Assembly: GCF_027923225.1 (NCBI RefSeq)
Contig: NZ_BSDI01000004.1
Span: forward strand, 1,528-65,527
DNA from: Phytohabitans aurantiacus
GTDB taxonomy: Bacteria > Actinomycetota > Actinomycetes > Mycobacteriales > Micromonosporaceae
Direction: 5' to 3'
DNA length: 64,000 bases
This document shows positions 50,001 through 57,039 of this stretch, in pieces; the stretch's first letter is position 1; each line of letters begins with the position of its first letter. Below the pieces are notes generated by a model. It was not told the DNA's origin and did no database searches. It saw only the letters and a list, made by a program, of their open reading frames with translations. Both the position numbers and the translations under genes were made by a program.

Positions 50001-52012
50001 ATCTCAACGGTGTTCCGGTCGCCCGCGCCACGAACGTGACCGTCAAGCCGTCCGACCTGTATGACGCGTCGAAGAACTACACCGGCTACATCGGACGGTC
50101 GCTGTATGGCGCGGACCCGTACTTCGCGGGTGAGGTCGACGACTTCCGCGTCTACCGCCGGGCACTGCCCACATCGGAGGTACTGGAACTGGCCGGCAAC
50201 ACGACGGCGCTCGCCGAGGTGTCGTTGCCCGAACTGAAGGTCGCCGCTCTGGTCGACGACGCCAACAGCCGGGTGGTGCTGCCCGTCAAGGAGGGCACCA
50301 GCCTGAAGGCGCTCGCCCCGCACTTCGTACTGGCCAGGGGCGCGACCATCAGCCCGGCATCGGGTGCGGTGCGCGACTTCACGAACCCGGTGACGTACAC
50401 GGTGACCGGCTCGGACGGCGACACTCGCACGTGGACCGTCACGGCGCGAGTGATGCGCAGCCCGGTGCTGCCGGGGCTGTACGCCGACCCGAACATCGCG
50501 GTGTTCGACGGCAAGTACTACCTGTACGCCACGACGGATGGCTTCGCGGGCTGGAGTGGCACGCAGTTCAAGGCGTTCTCGTCGTCCGACATGCTGCACT
50601 GGGAGGACCACGGCGTGATCCTGGACCTGGGTCCAGACGTGACGTGGGCCGACAACAGCGCCTGGGCGCCGACGATCGCGCGGGGCAAGAACGGCAAGTA
50701 CTACTTCTACTTCAGCGGTGGCATGGCGACCGGCGACACCCGCAAGCACCTCGGTGTGGCGGTCTCCGACTCGCCGACCGGGCCGTTCAAGGACGCGCTC
50801 GGCCACCCGCTGGTCGCCGGCGGCACATACAGCGGCCAGATGATCGACCCGGCCGTCTTCACCGACGAGGACGGACAGTCCTATCTGTACTGGGGCAACG
50901 GCAACTCCTACCAGGTGCCGCTGAACGACGACATGGTGTCGTTCGACCCGGCGCAGGTGCGCACGTACCACCCGACGAACTACAACGAGGGTTCGTTCGT
51001 GGTGAAGCGCAACGGCGTCTACTACTTCATGTGGTCGGAGAACGACACCCGGGACGAGAACTACCAGGTGGCGTACGCGACGAGCAGTTCGCCGCTCGGC
51101 CCGTGGAGTGACCGGAAGGGCCTGATCCTGCAGAAGGACCTGTCTCTTGGCATCAAGGGCACGGGACACCACTCGGTGGTCCAGGTGCCGGGTACGGACG
51201 AGTGGTACATCGCGTACCACCGGTTCGCGATCCCGGGAGGTGACGGCACGCACCGCGAGACGACGATCGACCGCATGGAGTTCGACGCGGACGGCGGCAT
51301 CGTGAAGGTGGTGCCGACGCTGGAGAGCGTCGACCCCGTCGTCAACGCCGCACCGGTCGCCGGTGTGGTGAAGGGACCGGAGGTCCCGGTGGCCCTCGGC
51401 ACCCCGGTCGCGCTGACCGTGCCGTACACCGACGCCAACCGCGCCGACTTCCACAAGTGCACTGTGGACTGGAAGGACGGCAGCACCACGGTCGGCACCG
51501 CGGACGGCGGCACGTGCAAGGCGACGCACGTCTACTCGGCACCGGGCGTGTACCAGCCGACCGTGACGGTGGCTGACTACCGGGGCGGCTCGTCGAGCGC
51601 GACGTTCTCCTACGCGGTGCTGTTCGACCCGAGCAAGCCGTACGTCACCGGCAGCGGGTGGATCGACACCTCGGGCGGGCGCGCGGTCTTCGGGGTCACC
51701 GGCGGCACGGCTGCCACCAAGGGCAGCATCGCGCTGCGGCTCCAGGTCGCAGACCTGACCTTCGAGGCCACCTCGTACCAGCGGCTGGTGCTCACCGGCC
51801 CGCGGGCGCAGTACAACGGGGTGGGCACGATGAACGGTCGCGAGTACGCCTACATGGTCACGCTCAACGACGAGGCGAAGCGTGGCGCGGGCAAGGACCG
51901 CTTCTGGATCAAGATCACCGACAAGGCCACCGACCAGGTGGTCTACGAGAGCCGTACCGCTGACGGCAGCACCGCGATCGGCGGCGGCAGCATCGTGATC
52001 AGCACCTCGTAA
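47078..52012 (+). CDS. secreted two-module GH43 glycosidase with LamG and Ig-like domains
   Basis: 1644 residues from the ATG at 47078; signal peptide 1-24 (ALLATVAAAAAFVVAPAGTAQA). LamG-like domain about 30-230, atrophied Ig-like repeats about 240-415. First GH43 module about 420-733: base Asp in 'LRDPFIIRSP', 'TWAPEAYYDE' and acid Glu in 'SQGEGPTIFKS'. Ig-like domain about 740-812, second LamG 821-1037, Ig-like 1045-1122. Second GH43 about 1127-1407: base Asp in 'GLYADPNIAVFDGKYYLYAT', 'NSAWAPTIARG', acid Glu in 'NEGSFVVKRNGVYYFMWSE'. PKD-like 1423-1510 and a C-terminal domain of unknown type follow. Likely degrades arabinose- or xylose-bearing plant polysaccharide, with regulation by the operator at 47052. 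Two GH43 modules of different subgroups may split one substrate between them (inference). Confidence 0.9.
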   Translation: MRALLATVAAAAAFVVAPAGTAQADVTDGLALWYKLDATSGSVATDSSGNGRNGTVNGTAVWTGGDGLGFNGTNTYIKVPDNVMSGLSSITVSMDLMIDPAQGTPYFIYGFGNTSGTAGNGYLFTTGDQFRSAIASGNWSTEQNTRPAVGRNLTRGVWKHIAYTQTGSTGILYEDGVEVGRNTAVTITPGSIGGGVTTANYVGRSVYPGDRYFNGKIRDFRVYNRAIADTEVQQLAQPIAAQAVAQDSAALDLGDTSAVTANLTLPTTGTYGSSIAWSSSDTSVVSNSGVVTRPPNGQPDAHATLTATLRRGTVTDTKSFDVTVLAQVDDEQLAADAAAALVVRNVDDVRGNLTLPATGANGTTVTWASGEPGTISTTGDVTRPAPGAGDATVELTATVRKNDATATRTFTAKVPALPAPAALKGYMFSYFTGEGSSNGEQVYFGLSQGNDPLHWRELNGGNPVLTSTLGEKGLRDPFIIRSPEGDKFYQIATDLRIFGNGNWDASQRTGSKSIMVWESTDLVNWTNQRLVKVSPDTAGNTWAPEAYYDEGLGAYVVFWASKLYAESDPNHTGDTYNKMLYATTRDFYTFSEPKVWVDPGYSVIDSTVVKNGGTYYRFTKDERNNTSSTPCSKFILEEKSTTLLNLNWGFVADCIGKDSISQGEGPTIFKSNTEEKWYLFIDEFGGRGYIPFESTDLESGVWKMSTGYSLPSRPRHGTVLPVTQAEYDRLLGAYAADQLVESAENVTVETRVGNPPVLPATVIARYADGIDRPASVTWDAVPPSAYQSVGTFTVSGAVAGSDTVRATATVTVSTDGPDIPNDLVVRYRFDETGGNIARDSSGHGYHGTYARTPAFGTGVEGGSFQMSGGSSSSTTAPYVTIPNGVLNGAESVTVATYVKWSASTTVNQWLFGLGPDSNKYLFASPYNGNRVLYSAITTGSWQAESTMPSSAALKGGEWQHVAVAIDGAAKTGTLYLNGVPVARATNVTVKPSDLYDASKNYTGYIGRSLYGADPYFAGEVDDFRVYRRALPTSEVLELAGNTTALAEVSLPELKVAALVDDANSRVVLPVKEGTSLKALAPHFVLARGATISPASGAVRDFTNPVTYTVTGSDGDTRTWTVTARVMRSPVLPGLYADPNIAVFDGKYYLYATTDGFAGWSGTQFKAFSSSDMLHWEDHGVILDLGPDVTWADNSAWAPTIARGKNGKYYFYFSGGMATGDTRKHLGVAVSDSPTGPFKDALGHPLVAGGTYSGQMIDPAVFTDEDGQSYLYWGNGNSYQVPLNDDMVSFDPAQVRTYHPTNYNEGSFVVKRNGVYYFMWSENDTRDENYQVAYATSSSPLGPWSDRKGLILQKDLSLGIKGTGHHSVVQVPGTDEWYIAYHRFAIPGGDGTHRETTIDRMEFDADGGIVKVVPTLESVDPVVNAAPVAGVVKGPEVPVALGTPVALTVPYTDANRADFHKCTVDWKDGSTTVGTADGGTCKATHVYSAPGVYQPTVTVADYRGGSSSATFSYAVLFDPSKPYVTGSGWIDTSGGRAVFGVTGGTAATKGSIALRLQVADLTFEATSYQRLVLTGPRAQYNGVGTMNGREYAYMVTLNDEAKRGAGKDRFWIKITDKATDQVVYESRTADGSTAIGGGSIVISTS

Positions 52013-52022
52013 CACCCCCTTC

Positions 52023-52076
52023 GTGATCAGGGCGTCCCTGAAGTCGTTAGAGCGACTTGGGGGACGCCCTGATCAC
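52023..52076. terminator. 54-bp inverted-repeat element, copy C (bidirectional terminator)
   Basis: GTGATCAGGGCGTCCC (52023-52038) is perfectly complementary to 52061-52076, with AAGTCG/CGACTT pairing inside. It lies between the convergent GH43 and meaA genes. The meaA stop (TGA at 52073-52075, minus strand) is formed from its end; the GH43 stop lies 10 bp before it. Confidence 0.88.
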
Positions 52077-54073
52077 GTTGAGGGTGGGAGGCCGTTGGCC
52101 TCCCGCACGACCGTTACGAGGTCGTCGAGGATCGCGTTCAGCGCGAAGTCCTTCGGCGTGAAGACCCGCGCCACCCCGGCCTCGCGGAGCTTGCCGGCGT
52201 CAGCCGGGGGAATGATGCCGCCGACCACGACCGGCAGGTCGGCACGGCCAGCGGCCCGCAGCCCGTCCAGCACCGCCGGTACCGCCGCGAGGTGCGACCC
52301 GGACAGCACGGACAGCCCGACGAGGTCGACGTCTTCCTCGACGGCCGCCGCCACGATCTGCGCCGGGGTCAGCCGGATCCCTTGGTACACCACCTCGAAG
52401 CCGGCGTCCCGGGCGCGCACCGCGATCTGCTCGGCGCCGTTGGAGTGGCCGTCCAGGCCGGGCTTGCCGACCAGTAGGCGCAGCCGCCCGGCGCCGAGGT
52501 CTTCGGCGGTCCGCCGGACGCGTTCCCGCACCGCGGAGAGCGTCGTGTCGCTTGTGGACGCGGTCGCGGCGGACAGCCCGGTCGGCGCCCGGTACTCGCC
52601 GAACGCCTCGCGCAGCACCCCTGCCCACTCCCCCGTGGTCACGCCCGCCCGCACGCAGGCGAGCGTCGCGTCCATCAGGTTCGCCGTGCTGGCCGCCTTT
52701 TCGCGCAGTACGGCCAGCGCGGCGTCCACCTCGGACTGATCGCGGCCGGCCCGCCACTCCCGGACCGCTGCCGAGGCGGCCTGCTCCACGGCCGGGTCGA
52801 CCTGCTCGATCGCCTCGGCACCGGCCGCGGTGAGCGGCGACGGCTCGGTCTCCTGGAACCGGTTGACGCCCACCACGACGTCGGTGCCCGACTCCATGCG
52901 GCGGCGCCGGTCGGCGAGCGAGGACACCAGCGCGCTCTTGAGATACCCGGTCTCCACGGCGGCTACCACGCCACCGAGGTCCAGGATCTTCTCCAGCTCG
53001 ACCCGGGCACCGTCCACGATGGACGCCACGAGTCCTTCCACCACGTGCGAGCCATCGAAGAGGTCCGGGTACTCCAGCAGATCCGACTCGTACGCGAGGA
53101 CCTGCTGCATCCGCAGGGACCACTGCTGGTCCCACGGCCGCGGCAGGCCCAGCGCCTCGTTCCACGCTGGAAGCTGTACCGCGCGGGCCCGTGCGTCGCG
53201 GGAAAGGGTCACGCCGAGCATCTCCAGCACGATCCGCTGGATGTTGTTTTCCGGCTGCGCCTCGGTCAGACCGAGCGAGTTGACCTGCACGCCGTACCGG
53301 AACCGGCGCTGCTTCGGGTCGGCCACGCCGTACCGCTCACGGGTCAGGCCGTCCCACAGCGCGGCGAACGCCCGCATCTTCGCGAGTTCCTCGACGAAAC
53401 GCACGCCCGCGTTGACGAAGAACGACACCCGCTGCACGACATCGCCCATCCGCTCGGGCGGCACCTGACCGCCGTCGCGCACCGCGTCGAGTACGGCCAC
53501 CGCGGTCGCCAGCGCGAACCCGACCTCCTGCACGGGCGTCGCGCCCGCCTCCTGGAGGTGGTACGAGCACACGTTGATGGGGTTCCACTTGGGACAGTTG
53601 GTGACCGTCCAGGCGATCGTGTCGGTGGTCAGCCGCAGGGACGGCGCGGGCGGGAAGATGTACGTGCCGCGGGACAGGTACTCCTTGACGATGTCGTTCT
53701 GCGTGGTGCCGGCGAGCGTGGCCACCGGTACGCCCTGCTCCTCGGCGGCCACCACGTAGAGGGCGAGCAGCCACATGGCCGTCGCGTTGATCGTCATGGA
53801 CGTGTTGGCGTCACCGAGTGGGATGCCGTCGAAGAGGGCCCGCATGTCGCCGAGGTGCGCCACCGGCACACCGACCCGACCCACCTCGCCGGCGGCCATC
53901 ACGTCGTCGGGGTCGTACCCGGTCTGGGTCGGCAGGTCGAAGGCGACGGACAGCCCGGTCTGGCCTTTGCCCAGGTTACGGCGGAAGAGCGCGTTGGTCG
54001 CGGCGGCCGAGGAGTGCCCGGCGTAGGTCCGCATCACCCATGGGCGGTCGCGCTCCGGCAGACGGCTCTCCAT
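52073..54073 (-). CDS. meaA: ethylmalonyl-CoA mutase (MeaA), adenosylcobalamin-dependent
   Basis: 666 residues from the ATG at 54073; TAGACT lies 6 nt upstream, so it is probably leaderless. The N-terminal two thirds are the TIM-barrel substrate domain of the methylmalonyl-CoA mutase superfamily ('VMRTYAGHSSAAATNALFRRNL', 'TGLSVAFDLPTQTGYDPDD'). The last ~130 residues are the B12 domain: DGHSNGAEQI is the D-x-H-x2-G cobalamin ligand motif, 'GLSVLSGSHLAAVPAVLDGL' and 'VVGGIIP' follow. RTYAGHS in place of the RQYAGFST of methylmalonyl-CoA mutase, and the single chain of ~670 residues, fit Ecm/MeaA. It serves the ethylmalonyl-CoA pathway of acetyl-CoA assimilation. The adenosyltransferase at 58364 could supply its cofactor. 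Confidence 0.9.
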   Translation of the reverse strand: MESRLPERDRPWVMRTYAGHSSAAATNALFRRNLGKGQTGLSVAFDLPTQTGYDPDDVMAAGEVGRVGVPVAHLGDMRALFDGIPLGDANTSMTINATAMWLLALYVVAAEEQGVPVATLAGTTQNDIVKEYLSRGTYIFPPAPSLRLTTDTIAWTVTNCPKWNPINVCSYHLQEAGATPVQEVGFALATAVAVLDAVRDGGQVPPERMGDVVQRVSFFVNAGVRFVEELAKMRAFAALWDGLTRERYGVADPKQRRFRYGVQVNSLGLTEAQPENNIQRIVLEMLGVTLSRDARARAVQLPAWNEALGLPRPWDQQWSLRMQQVLAYESDLLEYPDLFDGSHVVEGLVASIVDGARVELEKILDLGGVVAAVETGYLKSALVSSLADRRRRMESGTDVVVGVNRFQETEPSPLTAAGAEAIEQVDPAVEQAASAAVREWRAGRDQSEVDAALAVLREKAASTANLMDATLACVRAGVTTGEWAGVLREAFGEYRAPTGLSAATASTSDTTLSAVRERVRRTAEDLGAGRLRLLVGKPGLDGHSNGAEQIAVRARDAGFEVVYQGIRLTPAQIVAAAVEEDVDLVGLSVLSGSHLAAVPAVLDGLRAAGRADLPVVVGGIIPPADAGKLREAGVARVFTPKDFALNAILDDLVTVVREANGLPPST

Positions 54074-54079
54074 GTCCGG

Positions 54080-54163
54080 AGTCTAAGTTACCGTTAAGTC
54101 ACATGGCCCGGTGAAAAACCGCACACGCCCCTGATTTCGCAGAGAGACGGGTGTCCATAGTGT
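54080..54163. promoter_or_regulatory. divergent leaderless promoters of meaA and ABC ATPase genes
   Basis: Minus-strand TAGACT (54080-54085) stands 6 nt before the meaA ATG and plus-strand TAGTGT (54158-54163) stands 6 nt before the ATPase ATG at 54170. Both fit transcripts that begin at or next to the start codon. Confidence 0.65.
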
Positions 54164-54169
54164 GTGCCC

Positions 54170-55015
54170 ATGGATTCCGCGATCTCCGTGCACGGGCTGC
54201 GCAAGGCGTACGCCGACGTGACGGCCGTTGCTGGGCTCGACCTCGAGGTGCGCAAGGGCGAGGTGTTCGCCCTGCTGGGGCCGAACGGCGCTGGCAAGAC
54301 GACGACGGTGGAGATCCTGGAGGGGTACCGCCGGCGGGACGCGGGAGAGGTACGCGTGCTCGGCGAGGACCCGGGCAAGGCGGGCGCCGCCTGGCGCGCC
54401 CGGGTGGGCATCGTGCTGCAGGGCACCGGCGAGTTCGACGAGTTGACCGTCGCCGAGGTGGTGCGCCACTTCGCGGGCTTCTACCCCACCGCCGACGACC
54501 CTGACCGAGTGATCGCCCGGGTCGGGCTCACCGAGAAGGCGCGCTCCCGTACTCGCACCCTCTCCGGTGGGCAGAAGCGCCGGCTCGACGTGGCGCTGGG
54601 CATCGTCGGCCGGCCCGAGTTGCTCTTTCTCGACGAGCCGACGACCGGTTTCGACCCGGAGGCGCGGCGCGAGTTCTGGGAGCTGATCCGTGACCTGGCC
54701 AGTGCCGGTACGACCATCCTGCTGACCACGCACTATCTGGACGAGGCGGAGACGCTCGCCGACCGGGTTGGCGTGATCGCCCGGGGCGAACTGGTCGAGG
54801 TGGCTCCGCCGAGCCGGCTGGGCGATCGCCATCGGGCTCCGGCAACGGTCGCCTGGCGTACAGCTGAAGGAGCTGTCGAGGCGACCGAGAGCGAGACGCC
54901 GACGGCGCTCGTGGCCGAATTGGCCGCGCGCTTCGGCGGCGAAGTGCCGGGACTGACCGTGACCCGGCCGACGCTCGAAGACGTCTACCTGCGGATGATC
55001 GGAGAGAAGGCATGA
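54170..55015 (+). CDS. ABC transporter ATP-binding protein
   Basis: 281 residues from the ATG at 54170. Walker A is LGPNGAGKTTTVEIL (about 35-49). The signature is RTLSGGQKRRLDVALG, Walker B 'ELLFLDEPTTGFDP', and H-loop 'TILLTTHYLDEAE'. The C-terminal ~70 residues are the small accessory domain of CcmA-type exporters. It overlaps the permease gene by ATGA. The pair is a complete two-gene exporter, possibly for a drug or lipid-linked compound. It is a useful reference for the degenerate ATPase at 36731. Confidence 0.92.
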   Translation: MDSAISVHGLRKAYADVTAVAGLDLEVRKGEVFALLGPNGAGKTTTVEILEGYRRRDAGEVRVLGEDPGKAGAAWRARVGIVLQGTGEFDELTVAEVVRHFAGFYPTADDPDRVIARVGLTEKARSRTRTLSGGQKRRLDVALGIVGRPELLFLDEPTTGFDPEARREFWELIRDLASAGTTILLTTHYLDEAETLADRVGVIARGELVEVAPPSRLGDRHRAPATVAWRTAEGAVEATESETPTALVAELAARFGGEVPGLTVTRPTLEDVYLRMIGEKA

Positions 55016-55791
55016 TCGGGCTGGCTCAGCGGCAGGGCGCGCTGGAGATCAGGCAGTTCCTGCGCAGCCGGGAGTCGGTCGTCTTCACGATGGCGTTCCC
55101 CGTCATCATGATCTTGATCTTCGCCTCGATCTTCACGTGGGACATCACGCCGGGCGTGAGCTTCACGCAGTATTTCGTCACCGGAATGATCGCGACCGGC
55201 CTGATGACCGTGGGGTTTCAGAGTCTGGCGATCCAGATCCCGATCGAGCGGGACCGGGGCGTGCTGAAGCGGCTGCGCGGGACGCCGATGCCGCCGTGGG
55301 TCTACTTCGCCGGCAAGGTCGTCATGGTGGCGGCGATCGCGGTCGTGGAGATCGTTGTGCTGCTCGCGGTGTCGGTGGGGCTCTTCGGGCTGGAGTTGCC
55401 CTCGACGGTGGGCAAGTGGCTGACGTTCGGCTGGGTGACCCTGCTTGGGCTGACCGCGTGCACGCTGTGCGGTATCGCGTTCTCGTCGGTGTCCCGCACC
55501 GCGCGCGGCGCCACGGCGACGGCGACGCCGGTTGCGCTGATCCTGCAGTTCATCTCCGGGGTGTTCTTCGTCTTCACCGACCTGCCGGCGTGGATGCAGC
55601 AGGTCGCGGCGGTGTTCCCGCTGAAGTGGATGTGCCAGGGCCTGCGCTCGGTGTTCCTGCCCGACGCGTTCGCGGCCCAGGAACCAGCGGGCTCGTGGGA
55701 GCTGGGCAAGGTCGCCTTGATCCTCGCGGCGTGGTGCGCGATCGGCTTGGTGCTCTGCCTGCGCACGTTCCGCTGGTCCCTGGACCGCTGA
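55012..55791 (+). CDS. ABC-2 type transporter permease
   Basis: 259 residues, six hydrophobic segments. 'FLRSRESVVFTMAFPVIMILIFASIFTWD' is the first helix region. 'FVTGMIATGLMTVGFQSLAIQIPIERDRGVLKRLRGTPMPPWVYFAGKVVM' contains the E..RG.LK.LR.TP coupling segment typical of ABC-2 permeases. 'GVFFVFTDLPAWMQQVAAVFPLKWMCQGLRSVFLPD' is the conserved C-terminal region (P...P). Partner of the ATPase at 54170. Confidence 0.9.
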   Translation: MIGLAQRQGALEIRQFLRSRESVVFTMAFPVIMILIFASIFTWDITPGVSFTQYFVTGMIATGLMTVGFQSLAIQIPIERDRGVLKRLRGTPMPPWVYFAGKVVMVAAIAVVEIVVLLAVSVGLFGLELPSTVGKWLTFGWVTLLGLTACTLCGIAFSSVSRTARGATATATPVALILQFISGVFFVFTDLPAWMQQVAAVFPLKWMCQGLRSVFLPDAFAAQEPAGSWELGKVALILAAWCAIGLVLCLRTFRWSLDR

Positions 55792-55795
55792 CGGG

Positions 55796-56110
55796 TCAGG
55801 GGTGGTCCAGGACCTGGCGGGCGCGGTCGGCGTCGTCGGGGAAGACGAGCACCTTGACCAAGCCATCCATACCCACCGCGACCGTCGAACGGATGCCCGC
55901 CTGGGACAGTGCGGTGCGGACGCCGGACGCCGAGTCCAGGCAGTCGGCGAGCGCCGCGATCCGGAGCAGTCCGAAGTCGTCCAGGATCGGCGACGCCTCG
56001 CGGGGCGCCGCGTCGCGGCTCAGCGCCCGGTGCAACACCACGGCGAGTACCCCGATGACCGCGAACGCGATCACCGGCCCCGCGAGGTACCAGCCGTCGC
56101 TGATGGCCAT
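55796..56110 (-). CDS. small membrane protein with DUF2007-like signal-transducing domain
   Basis: 104 residues from the ATG at 56110. A single hydrophobic segment (about 8-27, LAGPVIAFAVIGVLAVVL) is followed by 'RIAALADCLDSASGVRTALSQAGIRSTVAVGMDGLVKVLVFPDDADRARQVLDHP'. This has the A..R..L..AGI....V.....V.VLVP..DA..AR..L pattern of DUF2007-type proteins. The job is unknown. It converges on the permease with a 4-bp gap. Confidence 0.65.
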   Translation of the reverse strand: MAISDGWYLAGPVIAFAVIGVLAVVLHRALSRDAAPREASPILDDFGLLRIAALADCLDSASGVRTALSQAGIRSTVAVGMDGLVKVLVFPDDADRARQVLDHP

Positions 56111-56186
56111 GGCGACAGTGTGACACTTCAAGGTCACCCTGAATGGTCGTTTAGAGTTCCACAGGGGAACGACTGGAGGAGGGCAC

Positions 56187-57035
56187 ATGGCGGGGCGTTT
56201 GGCGGTCATCGGGGCCGGTCTGATGGGTTCGGGCATCGCGCAGGTGGCGGCCCAGGCAGGCTGGCAGGTGACCATCCGCGACCTGGACGACGCGGCGCTG
56301 AAGCGCGGGGTCGACGGCATCCGCGCGTCGCTGTCGAAGTTCGCCGCGAAGGGCGTGATCGGCGCGGACGACGTGGACGCGGCCATCGGCCGGATCGCGA
56401 CGACGACCGACCTCGACGCGGCGGCCGAGGCCGACATCGTGGTGGAGGCGGTGTTCGAGCGGCTGGAGATCAAGCACGAGGTGTTCCGGCAGCTCGACAA
56501 GGTCTGCAGGGCGGACGCGGTATTGGCCACGAACACCAGCGCCATTCCGGTCACGCAGATCGCTGCGGTGACACACCGCCCAGAACGGGTCGTTGGCACC
56601 CATTTCTTCTCACCGGTACCGATGATGAAGCTCTGCGAGCTGGTACGCGGCTACAAGACCTCCGACGAGGCGCTCGCGACGGCCAAGGCGTTCGCCGAGG
56701 AGATCGGCAAGACGTGCATCGTGGTCAACCGCGACGTGGCCGGCTTCGTCACCACCCGGCTGATCGCCGCGCTGGTGGTCGAGGCGGTCAAGCTGGTCGA
56801 GTCGGGCGTGGTCAGCCCCGAGGACCTGGACGTGGCGTGCAAGCTGGGCTTCGGCCACGCGATGGGCCCCCTGGCGACGACCGACCTGACCGGCGTAGAC
56901 GTGCTGCTGCACGCGACGAAGAACATCTACACCGACACGGCCGACGAGAAGTTCTTCCCGCCGGAGCTGCTCCAGCGCATGGTGACGGCCGGCGACCTGG
57001 GCCGCAAGACGGGCCGGGGCTTCTACGAGTACTGA
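56187..57035 (+). CDS. 3-hydroxybutyryl-CoA dehydrogenase
   Basis: 282 residues from the ATG at 56187 (GGAGGAGG upstream). 'AVIGAGLMGSGIAQVAAQAGWQVTIRDLDD' is the NAD-binding site. 'NTSAIPVTQIAAVTHRPERVVGTHFFSPVPMMKLCELVRG' holds the HFF.PVP.M motif with the catalytic His. 'DVAGFVTTRLIAALVVEAVKLVESGVVSPEDLDVACKLGFGHAMGPLATTDLTGVDVL' is the typical C-terminal domain. The length suits a single-unit enzyme of butyryl-CoA/acetoacetyl-CoA metabolism. It fits together with MeaA, because acetoacetyl-CoA reduction feeds the ethylmalonyl-CoA pathway. Confidence 0.92.
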   Translation: MAGRLAVIGAGLMGSGIAQVAAQAGWQVTIRDLDDAALKRGVDGIRASLSKFAAKGVIGADDVDAAIGRIATTTDLDAAAEADIVVEAVFERLEIKHEVFRQLDKVCRADAVLATNTSAIPVTQIAAVTHRPERVVGTHFFSPVPMMKLCELVRGYKTSDEALATAKAFAEEIGKTCIVVNRDVAGFVTTRLIAALVVEAVKLVESGVVSPEDLDVACKLGFGHAMGPLATTDLTGVDVLLHATKNIYTDTADEKFFPPELLQRMVTAGDLGRKTGRGFYEY

Positions 57036-57039
57036 CCGG

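Noticed and set aside
47201..52015. 1604-residue open frame antisense to the GH43 gene
   Set aside because: It is a shadow of high GC third positions. It has no family motifs, and the plus strand has clear catalytic domains.
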